From Prosthecobacter debontii (GTDB lineage Bacteria > Verrucomicrobiota > Verrucomicrobiia > Verrucomicrobiales > Akkermansiaceae), in assembly GCA_945873125.1 (NCBI GenBank), contig CAMCBV010000003.1, positions 40,867 to 104,866 on the forward strand: a stretch of DNA of 64,000 nucleotides, in the 5' to 3' direction. How positions within the stretch are numbered: the stretch's first letter is position 1; every line of letters starts with the position of its first letter. A program made the position numbers and the translations under genes. Of this stretch, positions 47,694 to 55,706 are shown in pieces. Below the pieces are notes generated by a model. The model searched no databases. It had not been told where the DNA came from and saw nothing but the letters and a program-made list of their open reading frames with translations.

Positions 47694-48850
47694 ATCTTAA
47701 CTCTTTCAGTATTCTCGGCTATCTCAGCGTGCTTCTCTGGCTCGCCGTGCCAGTCGTTTGGCTGCTTGCCCGTCGTTTTAAACTGCCGGGTTGGTTGGCT
47801 CTCGCTCTCGCATGTGTTGCCTTCGTTTTTGCCAAGTTTAACTCAAGCAGCCACGTCGATCGCATCGAAGTCAAACAAGTCGAGCAAAACGTCAATCAAC
47901 TCGAAATCGCGGCAGCAAAACGCAAAGCCGTTGAAGAGGCGCGCGGCGGAGAAGTTGCCGATGTCCGCTTTGCTGAAGACGGAAATGACGATTTCATCGA
48001 CAAAGCCGGCATGGAGGATGCCGATAAGAAATACCTCGATAGCATCGATAAGACCGCCGATCCCGCTTGGAAGGGAAAAAAGAAAAAGCGCGGCGAAACT
48101 GAAAAGGAAAGTGGCGATTTGGAAGATGAGCTCGGAGGTGAAGAAGCCGTAGCCGGAGTTGAATCGGATGCCCTGCCTGTAAAAGAAGAACGCGAACCCA
48201 TTTTTATGTCGCAGGATCACATGGGTGTCGCTCAAAGACTTGATAGCCTGAATCTCGACGCATGTCGCTGGGCTATAGTCTTGGGCTTCATCATCCTGAT
48301 CCTTGATTATTTAACACGTGTAAACTCCTACGACCGTTCGTATTTCCCGCTCCCTCTTCCCGCTTCATGGAGAAACGCTTTCACGCCCGTAGCGCCGTCA
48401 TTTCACCGCCCCGTTTCCGCGCGCCGCTCACTCAGTCAAGAACTCGCATGGCTGGCTCGTCGCGGCGATATCTTCATCTGCTTCACCAAAGACGCCAGTG
48501 AGTTGCCAACGGAACTCCCTCGCTTGGCAAAACTTGGCGAATTCAGCAAGCCTCTCGATGTGCTCCACGTGAAGAATGACGACCGCATATCTGATGAGCT
48601 TATCTTCGAGTCTCTATGGTACGGGCGAAGCTGCTTTGTGGTGGATTCCATGGATCGCATCAATCAGCTCTTCGGCTCGATCTACTCTCAGCTTCAGCAA
48701 CGCCATGTCGCGCGCGCGCGCTCCAACTTCAACGTTCACATCATCTGGAACATCGACCAAGCGCTGCATGAGGATGACATCGCCGATTTTGAGGCTCTCG
48801 CCGGTCCCGCCGGATTTTCTCTGTTCATCTGTAACGACAACCCGATATGA
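47690..48850 (+). CDS. Membrane protein with acidic/Lys-rich extracytoplasmic linker (hypothetical)
   Basis: ATGA overlap with DUF4159 gene; N-terminal TM segments, charged linker, further TM 'WAIVLGFIILILDYL', C-terminal soluble domain. Confidence 0.75.
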   Translation: MNLNSFSILGYLSVLLWLAVPVVWLLARRFKLPGWLALALACVAFVFAKFNSSSHVDRIEVKQVEQNVNQLEIAAAKRKAVEEARGGEVADVRFAEDGNDDFIDKAGMEDADKKYLDSIDKTADPAWKGKKKKRGETEKESGDLEDELGGEEAVAGVESDALPVKEEREPIFMSQDHMGVAQRLDSLNLDACRWAIVLGFIILILDYLTRVNSYDRSYFPLPLPASWRNAFTPVAPSFHRPVSARRSLSQELAWLARRGDIFICFTKDASELPTELPRLAKLGEFSKPLDVLHVKNDDRISDELIFESLWYGRSCFVVDSMDRINQLFGSIYSQLQQRHVARARSNFNVHIIWNIDQALHEDDIADFEALAGPAGFSLFICNDNPI

Positions 48851-51800
48851 AACCTGTCTTCATTCTTTTTTCCCTCACACTTCTCGCGTTCGCAGACGAG
48901 CGCGAAGTCACCGACGAACAGCGCAAGGCCATTGAAAATGCTGGCGAAGAAGAGATAAAGCTCGAGCGTCCGAAAAATCTGCCGGATCTCACCAAAGGAG
49001 AGAAGCTTCCCCCCTCCAAGGACAAGCCCTTCATCTGGCACCTCGGGCCAACGGGTATTTCTTGTGTCATGTCGGGTCGTTTTGTCGGCGATCAATTGCT
49101 GGTTCAAGGCACGATCAAAGGTTCACCAGCTGAAGGCAAATTTCTTCCAGGTGATGTGATCACGGGTATCAATGGGAAAAAATTCCAAGCCGGAGGACAT
49201 CTTGGTGAGCTTATTGGAAATACCATCATCGAGGCGGAGAAAGAGGAAAACGGAGGTAAAATGGTTTTCCAAGTCTGGCGCGATAAAAATTATGTCGCAC
49301 GCACGGCGACCAAGAACATCGCGGGAACGGATATCGATACGCTGATCAACCAAGTGGAAAACGACAATTCTTTGTTCGATTGGAAACCGGAAGAGGCACG
49401 CAAGCAGGAAGTAGAGAATATCGATATGGATAAGTTTCCGATTGATCCGATGACCTTGGATGTCGAGTTGAAGATCCGGGTTTTTCCTGCCTACACCGAT
49501 ACCGCTCCCTATGATTGCCCCAAGACCCAGAAAATTCTCGAAGATGCATGGAAAGTGTTAGAACAACGCTTTGTGGTGGATCCGAAAAAGCCGGGCAGCG
49601 GCAAGGGCGGTATCATTGAGGCGATGGCGCTCGTCGCTTCAGGAAAACCTGAACATCGTAAGCTTGTTCATGAATGGGTGCGTAGCAAAAACTGTCCGTG
49701 GCAACCACCCACCGAGCCCATCGGTGCGAGGTTCGAGCCGGGCTACAAGGGTTACAACGGATACCAAAGTTGGCATCACGGGTTCATCGGTCTCCAATGC
49801 GCCTTGTATTACGATGCCACTGGTGACGATTACGTGCTTCCCGCCCTTCGCAAATACGCGATCGAGACTGCAATGGGACAGAGTAAAGCCGGAACTTGGG
49901 GTCACACATTCGCCTTTCCTTCCTTCAATGGTGGTAAACTGCATGAAATGAATCCCGGATACGGGGCACTCAACGCCGCCGGGAACCGCTGCTTTTTCCT
50001 CGTCGCTCTTGCACAGAAACTCGGCATCAAGCATCCGGAAATCGATCTCGCTGTCTCACGTGCACATAGATTCTTTGGTTCGTTTGTCGATCAAGGTGCG
50101 ATTCCCTATGGCGATCATGGAGCCGCTGCCACCGATGACAGCAATGGTAAAAATGCCGGCACCGCTTATGCGATGAAGTTGATTGGTGACGACTACAGCG
50201 CCAAATACTTTTCGATGATGTCCGCTCACGCGGCCTTCACGCCCCGTGGTGGTCATGCTCACGATTATCACACCCAGTGGTCGTCTTGGGGTGCTGCTCT
50301 TTGCGGTCCACAAGTTCGTACCTACAATGAGCGCAACATGCGTTGGCGCCGTACTCTTTGCCGCATGTATGACGGCAGCTTTGTGTATCACTCGCCTTCA
50401 GAAAAATACTCAACCCTGCGCGATCCCACCGCCACAGAAGTTTTCAATCAGGTCGTCATCCACAAACAAACCCTGATCAGCGGCAAAGATGCCGATGAGA
50501 AAATGTATCTTAACGAACGAGAAATGAAGCAGCTTCTAACAAGCGCTGCAGGTCAGTTTAATAACGACTACCTCAAGAATATCGCTGGCAAACCCTGGCC
50601 TGAGCGATCCACGGATGAACTGTTTGATCTGCTGGATATGTTTAAGCCCAAGACCCGTAATCAGATCGCCGCGGAGTTGGGCAAGCGCTTTAAGGCCGGA
50701 GAAGCCGCAATTGCACCACGCCTCGTCTCGCTTTTGACTCACGAAAATGCACGCTTCCGCCATGGGGCATTACGTGCACTCGATGCTTGCGGCACCGATG
50801 TGATGCTCTCGAATCTTTCCAAGATTGTACCCATGCTTGACGATTCGAAGGACTTCGTTCGGATCACCGCGATTGAATTGGTTTCCAAGGCGACCGATGA
50901 TAAGGAGGCGCAACTCGCGATTCTAAAGACGACGGTGGCGGAGCAGCACACGGAAGCTCCGAACAGTGTGCGTAACTCGGTTCAATCCAATTTGTTCAGC
51001 TCCAAGGTCAAATCCGCAATTTCCGATTCTCCGTTCAAAGCGGGCTTCGACGATAAGCTTGTCGAGCAGGCGCTTACCAAACTGATCTTAGAAGAAACCG
51101 GCGGGGGTCCTTTGGTGGAATCCAAGGTCAAGACCTGGGATAAGGACACGGTCGTTCGTTTGGCTGGGCCTCTCACCTTCATCGCCGAGGAAGAACAGGT
51201 ATATGACCAGATGTTCGGCGCAAGAAATGCGGCGGCACAAGCCATGCTCGGCAAGTTCGGCTACCTCGAGGGTGTTCAAACCAATGGCTACCGCCTCATG
51301 CAAAAAGCGAATATTCCAAGACATATTCGCGCCGCTTCCGGCTTCAAGGATCCCATGGTCAATCCTGATATGGTTTTCAAACAACCGGGCGCTTTTGCCG
51401 ATTATGCAGATGAGATTAAGACCATCCTCATCGACAGCCCTTCCGAGACGATCACGATTAAGGATCAATCCACCAACTGGATCCAAGTCAGCACTCCGCT
51501 AAGTAAGGTTTTAAAAGCCATCGAGGCGAATAAAACGCCCGCAGCCCTGCCCAGTATCGCGGGTGATGTGCGCAAAATATTTCAATCCGAGTTGGCTGCT
51601 GTTGAGGGCACGGGTGCCAAGATGAAATTGTGTCGTGATGCCTTGGCGGATCCACAGAGCATGCAAACCTTCCGTCAGATTGCTGCGATGGATGCTCTGG
51701 TTGAGCTCGGCGGACCTGAAGCAGTGAATGATCTTCTCCCGTATCTCGGTCATGAATACTGGCGGTTGAGCGAGCACTCACGTCGCGTTGCTGGGGATCT

Positions 51801-52818
51801 TGTCAAAGGCATGCCAGCTGCACAGATCACCAAATTATTTACAGAGACGCCCCATACTTCGTCCAAGACAGGTTTCCTTCAAATGCTGACCATCAGTGGA
51901 GCAAAAGGCGGGCTTGATACCGCGAAGCAAGCGATGAAGCACGAATCTTCATCGGTTCGCGCAGCTGCGATTGGTACGGTATCCGCTCTCGGCGGTGGTG
52001 CTGTCACCGAGGAGATCCTCAAATTCCTCCAAACCGCAGAATCCTTGGAAGAATGTCACGCCTGCGAAGATGCGCTCCTGTCTCGCACGGGAGATGTTTC
52101 AACCGCCGGTCGCATCCGTGACCGTCTCATTGCCATGAAGTCCGGCGCTTCAACCATGCTTCTCGATAGCGTTTACTATCTCTTGGCCCGCATCGGTGAT
52201 GCAAAATCCATCGAGGTTCTGCGTCAGGTGGCGGCCACGGAAGATCCCAAGGAATTTGCCCGAGTCATGTTCGCTCTCTCCTATTCGCCTTCCCGTGAAG
52301 CAGACAAGGTGATGCTGGAAATTGCCGCCAAGAACCCCAAACGCGCCGCGATCGTGGGTGTCTATGGTGACCGCCGCATGGTCATCGGGCCAAAGGGCTA
52401 TGGCGACATCGAAAGCAAAGACCGCATGGACTTTGCCGAAGCCATGCTCAAGCTCACACTCGAGCCTCGTATTATTAAACTACTTGGCACCATCCATGAA
52501 GCGCGCGCGCTGCGTGCCCTGATGTTCTGTTTGGAAAAAGGCATCGGTTCTGCCGCTCAAAGTATTGTTGAAAATGCGGAAGGCATGGAAAAATTGAGCC
52601 CTGCTGATGCTAAAATCGCTGCGGAAACCCTGCGCCATCTCATCGAATACATCGAGGTCTCCCATCTCCGGGGCGGTATCAAAGCTCACATGGGTAAAGA
52701 CGACAAATACACCGAGTGGAAATCCCTCCAAGCCCGTGCCGGAAAGTCATTACTCAAGTTTCACAAGCCCGAAACCGCGCCTATCCCCACATTCGATGGG
52801 TTGGATCTGGACCGCTGA
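48847..52818 (+). CDS. Large secreted DUF6288-like protein with PDZ-like and HEAT-like regions
   Basis: Signal peptide 'MKPVFILFSLTLLAFA'; PDZ-like 'LLVQGTIKGSPAEGKFLPGDVITGINGKKF'; 'GYKGYNGYQSWHHGFIGLQCALYYDATGDDYVLPALRKYAIETAMGQSKAGTWGH'; HEAT-like C-terminal half. ATGA overlap with upstream gene. Confidence 0.8.
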   Translation: MKPVFILFSLTLLAFADEREVTDEQRKAIENAGEEEIKLERPKNLPDLTKGEKLPPSKDKPFIWHLGPTGISCVMSGRFVGDQLLVQGTIKGSPAEGKFLPGDVITGINGKKFQAGGHLGELIGNTIIEAEKEENGGKMVFQVWRDKNYVARTATKNIAGTDIDTLINQVENDNSLFDWKPEEARKQEVENIDMDKFPIDPMTLDVELKIRVFPAYTDTAPYDCPKTQKILEDAWKVLEQRFVVDPKKPGSGKGGIIEAMALVASGKPEHRKLVHEWVRSKNCPWQPPTEPIGARFEPGYKGYNGYQSWHHGFIGLQCALYYDATGDDYVLPALRKYAIETAMGQSKAGTWGHTFAFPSFNGGKLHEMNPGYGALNAAGNRCFFLVALAQKLGIKHPEIDLAVSRAHRFFGSFVDQGAIPYGDHGAAATDDSNGKNAGTAYAMKLIGDDYSAKYFSMMSAHAAFTPRGGHAHDYHTQWSSWGAALCGPQVRTYNERNMRWRRTLCRMYDGSFVYHSPSEKYSTLRDPTATEVFNQVVIHKQTLISGKDADEKMYLNEREMKQLLTSAAGQFNNDYLKNIAGKPWPERSTDELFDLLDMFKPKTRNQIAAELGKRFKAGEAAIAPRLVSLLTHENARFRHGALRALDACGTDVMLSNLSKIVPMLDDSKDFVRITAIELVSKATDDKEAQLAILKTTVAEQHTEAPNSVRNSVQSNLFSSKVKSAISDSPFKAGFDDKLVEQALTKLILEETGGGPLVESKVKTWDKDTVVRLAGPLTFIAEEEQVYDQMFGARNAAAQAMLGKFGYLEGVQTNGYRLMQKANIPRHIRAASGFKDPMVNPDMVFKQPGAFADYADEIKTILIDSPSETITIKDQSTNWIQVSTPLSKVLKAIEANKTPAALPSIAGDVRKIFQSELAAVEGTGAKMKLCRDALADPQSMQTFRQIAAMDALVELGGPEAVNDLLPYLGHEYWRLSEHSRRVAGDLVKGMPAAQITKLFTETPHTSSKTGFLQMLTISGAKGGLDTAKQAMKHESSSVRAAAIGTVSALGGGAVTEEILKFLQTAESLEECHACEDALLSRTGDVSTAGRIRDRLIAMKSGASTMLLDSVYYLLARIGDAKSIEVLRQVAATEDPKEFARVMFALSYSPSREADKVMLEIAAKNPKRAAIVGVYGDRRMVIGPKGYGDIESKDRMDFAEAMLKLTLEPRIIKLLGTIHEARALRALMFCLEKGIGSAAQSIVENAEGMEKLSPADAKIAAETLRHLIEYIEVSHLRGGIKAHMGKDDKYTEWKSLQARAGKSLLKFHKPETAPIPTFDGLDLDR

Positions 52819-52836
52819 AATTTAAATCATCAGATC

Positions 52837-54240
52837 ATGAAGTTACTCGTATCTGTATGTCTCAGCGCACTTCTGTTAGGCTTCTCGCATGCCGCCGAAA
52901 CCCCACCCAACGTCGTTGTCATTTTCATGGACGATATGGGCTATGGCGATATCGGTCCTTTTGGTGCAACCAAACAGAAAACTCCGAACCTCGATCGCAT
53001 GGCGAAAGAGGGGATGAAGCTGACATCTTTTTATGCGGCTCCTGCATGTTCCGTTTCCCGTGCCCAGCTTTTAACAGGTTGTTACGGGCCTCGTATTAAT
53101 GTGCCATGGGTCTACATGCCAGTTAGTCCAGAGGGATTGAATCCTAAGGAGATAACCATTGCGGACCATCTCAAAAAACTTGGCTACGCAACGATGTGCA
53201 TCGGCAAATGGCACGTCGGCGATCAGCCCGAATTTCTCCCCACGAAACAGGGCTTCGATCACTACTTTGGCATTCCTTATTCCAATGATATGCAGCGCAC
53301 TTCGACGGAATCCGGCCTTCGTGTCACTCCGTTGCTGCGCGATGACAAGGTCACCAAACTTCTGACCGATGAAGAACAATCCCGTATCGTTGAAAGCTAC
53401 ACCGATGAGGCGATTAACTTTATTTCTAACAATAAAGAAAAACCGTTTTTCCTCTACCTCCCTCACACCGCCATCCACACGCCTATCTATCCGGGAAAAG
53501 CGTTTCAGGGAAAATCTAACAACGGTCAGGTAGGTGATTGGATCGAAGAAGTCGATTGGAGTACCGGCCGTATTCTCGACACCTTGCGTGAGCTCAAGCT
53601 CGATAAAAACACCCTCGTTATTTTCACTAGCGATAACGGCCCGTGGTTGATCAAAGAAAAAGACAGCGGAAGTGCAGGTCCTCTGCGTGGCGGAAAAGGT
53701 AGCACGTGGGAAGGCGGTGTCCGCGTTCCAACTCTCGCCTGGTGGCCCGGAAAAATTCCCGCTGCTTCATCGGTCGATGCCGTTGCAGGAACGATCGACC
53801 TTCTACCCACGATCGTCACGATTGCCGGTGGAGCTGTCCCAGCGGAGCCTATCATCGATGGTCGTGATATCTCGCCCTTGCTATTAGGAAAATCAAAACA
53901 GTCTCCGCGTGAAGCTCACTATTATTTCAAGGGATACAATCTTGAGGCTGTTCGCCAAGGTCCGTGGAAACTCGCCTTAGCTCCTCAAATCGAAACCATG
54001 GGTCGGAGCTTTGATGATGATGCAAAAGGTTCAGAACCGCGTCTCTATCATCTCGACGGAGAAATTGGCGAGCGTACCAACGTGGCAGCACAGAACCCTG
54101 AGATAGTCGCAAAACTCACCGCACTCGCAGAAAAGATGAAAGCGGATATCGGCAAGGCCGATGGACCTGCGTCGCGTCCTGCGGGAAAAGTTAAAAATCC
54201 CCAGCCGCTTTATCCTTCAGAGGGTAAAAAGCCCAAATAA
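52837..54240 (+). CDS. Secreted sulfatase (arylsulfatase family)
   Basis: 'PPNVVVIFMDDMGYGDIGPFGATKQKTPNLDRMAKEGMKLTSFYAAPACSVSRAQLLTGCYGPR', 'ATMCIGKWHVGDQPEFLPTKQGFDHYFG', 'TLVIFTSDNGPW'. Confidence 0.93.
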   Translation: MKLLVSVCLSALLLGFSHAAETPPNVVVIFMDDMGYGDIGPFGATKQKTPNLDRMAKEGMKLTSFYAAPACSVSRAQLLTGCYGPRINVPWVYMPVSPEGLNPKEITIADHLKKLGYATMCIGKWHVGDQPEFLPTKQGFDHYFGIPYSNDMQRTSTESGLRVTPLLRDDKVTKLLTDEEQSRIVESYTDEAINFISNNKEKPFFLYLPHTAIHTPIYPGKAFQGKSNNGQVGDWIEEVDWSTGRILDTLRELKLDKNTLVIFTSDNGPWLIKEKDSGSAGPLRGGKGSTWEGGVRVPTLAWWPGKIPAASSVDAVAGTIDLLPTIVTIAGGAVPAEPIIDGRDISPLLLGKSKQSPREAHYYFKGYNLEAVRQGPWKLALAPQIETMGRSFDDDAKGSEPRLYHLDGEIGERTNVAAQNPEIVAKLTALAEKMKADIGKADGPASRPAGKVKNPQPLYPSEGKKPK

Positions 54241-54271
54241 TGTCGCAAAACGCGTTTTCACATCGAAAAAG

Positions 54272-54345
54272 TGGTCCCGTCAGGAATCGAACCTGAAACT
54301 ACGGCTCGATGGGGTACATTTCTATGCAATACGGGAGCCGGTTAT
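54272..54345 (-). pseudogene. tRNA-3'-end-like remnant (T-arm and 3' acceptor half), no matching 5' half
   Basis: Reverse complement reads '...TCAGG TTCGATT CCTGA CGGGACCA': T-stem/loop plus acceptor 3' strand and A. No GGTCCCG 5' acceptor half within tRNA distance, and the candidate anticodon loop is too long. Confidence 0.5.
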
Positions 54346-54393
54346 CTCTACGGATCAACGAATTTTCGATCATGTTGATCGTGCAGCATAGAA

Positions 54394-54480
54394 GGGAGCG
54401 CGGGCGTCTCGTCCGCCTGCTTGGACGCTCTAGGGTGAGACGTCCCACCTCTTTGAGGCGGGCAAGATATCCGCGCTCCC
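54394..54480. repeat. Intergenic inverted repeat (GGGAGCGCGG...CCGCGCTCCC)
   Basis: Left 'gggagcgcgggcgtctcgtccgcctg', right 'gaggcgggcaagatatccgcgctccc' (reverse complement gggagcgcggatatcttgcccgcctc). Confidence 0.8.
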
Positions 54481-54664
54481 CCTTGTCCAATCATCGAAAT
54501 CGGCCTTAATCACGTGCCATTCAGGACAGACAATCTGAAATGATCTGTAAAGACGGGCGAACCTTCTTTGATCCTCAAGAAGTTAGCGCTGCTTTGTCGC
54601 GGAGATTCCGAATTTCTGATCTAGCGTGGTTAATCCACCGATCTGTTGATACTTCGCAGACGCA

Positions 54665-55555
54665 TTACTTTTTACCACTTAACTGTTTCGCAAGTCGGCC
54701 TATCTCAGGACGCTTGGCGGCTTCGGTGGGCGACCATGCAATCACGTATTCATCGGTGTAGTCCTCTAGGTCAGCTAACTTAACTTCAGTGAAGCCAACA
54801 GGGAATTGCTTTTCAAGATCCTTGGGGAGAAATCCCGAAATCTGGAATCCACTCATCGCATCAATTACCTGAGTCCATGAGCTACACTCCAACATCACGT
54901 CCAGCACAATAGAGATACCGGAAGTTTTCTCATCTAGGAAACGAGTAAATGCCCCGTCGCCCTCTGGTAGCACCAATGGCATATCCGCAAGCTCTTCCCA
55001 TTTGAGTTTAAGCCCAGCCTTCTTGTGATCCGCAGGGAGTAACAGGCACATTGGAATAGGTTTCATACTCACGCTAGAGAGGCCATGGGGACAGCTGTCT
55101 TTCTTAAGTATACCGAAGTCGATACGCTTCGCTAAAAGTTCACCCCGTACCTCGGTAGATGCAAGATTGCGAAAAATCCATCGAATATCCGCATCCTTCT
55201 TCTTTGCTGCCCACGGTATGAGGTAGCTCCGTATCATTCTTTCGCCGGCTCCAAAAACCACTTCTCTTCGACCTCCCGCAGTATTCTCTTTTAGAGAATT
55301 CAGATTCGTCATGAATGTTTCGACTTCTCGCGAAATTCCAATCGCCGCAGTCGTGGGTCTATTCGGTGTCACTGAACGATCTAACAATTCCATTCCGAAC
55401 CAATCTTCAAGCTCTGCTACCTGCCTACTGAATTGGCTCTGCTTGTTCGTATTGCCCCCAGAAGCTTGAACTATGCTACCTTGGGAAACGATCTGCGAGA
55501 GAGTCTCTAAGCGATCCAATGACAGGCCTTTAAGTTTGAGTTTTGTTCTAGACAT
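54665..55555 (-). CDS. LysR-type transcriptional regulator-like protein
   Basis: N-terminal 'SLDRLETLSQIVSQGSIVQASGGNTNKQSQFSRQVAELEDWFGMELLDRSVTPNRPTTAA' LysR-like wHTH, C-terminal substrate-binding-like region; divergent from hsdR. Confidence 0.75.
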   Translation of the reverse strand: MSRTKLKLKGLSLDRLETLSQIVSQGSIVQASGGNTNKQSQFSRQVAELEDWFGMELLDRSVTPNRPTTAAIGISREVETFMTNLNSLKENTAGGRREVVFGAGERMIRSYLIPWAAKKKDADIRWIFRNLASTEVRGELLAKRIDFGILKKDSCPHGLSSVSMKPIPMCLLLPADHKKAGLKLKWEELADMPLVLPEGDGAFTRFLDEKTSGISIVLDVMLECSSWTQVIDAMSGFQISGFLPKDLEKQFPVGFTEVKLADLEDYTDEYVIAWSPTEAAKRPEIGRLAKQLSGKK

Positions 55556-55706
55556 GACTTTTCAGTCATATTGCATGTATACGGATAGTTTGCAAGAAAG
55601 ATAAAACGGATGCAGTCTGCTCTCAGTGATCGCAACGCAGTTAAACACAAATCCAATAAGCGATTGCCTACACCTCTCAAGATCGTTAGGAACTATTACG
55701 TATCTA

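Noticed and set aside
54272-54345. Intact tRNA gene
   Set aside because: The T-arm and 3' acceptor are convincing but there is no complementary 5' acceptor half and the anticodon arm is abnormal; reported only as a remnant.
54161-54391. 76-aa plus-strand ORF 'MDLRRVLREKLKIPSRF...RQESNLKLRL...'
   Set aside because: 'RQESNL' strings are a typical artefact of translating the antisense of a tRNA T-arm; the region overlaps the sulfatase 3' end and the tRNA-like remnant.
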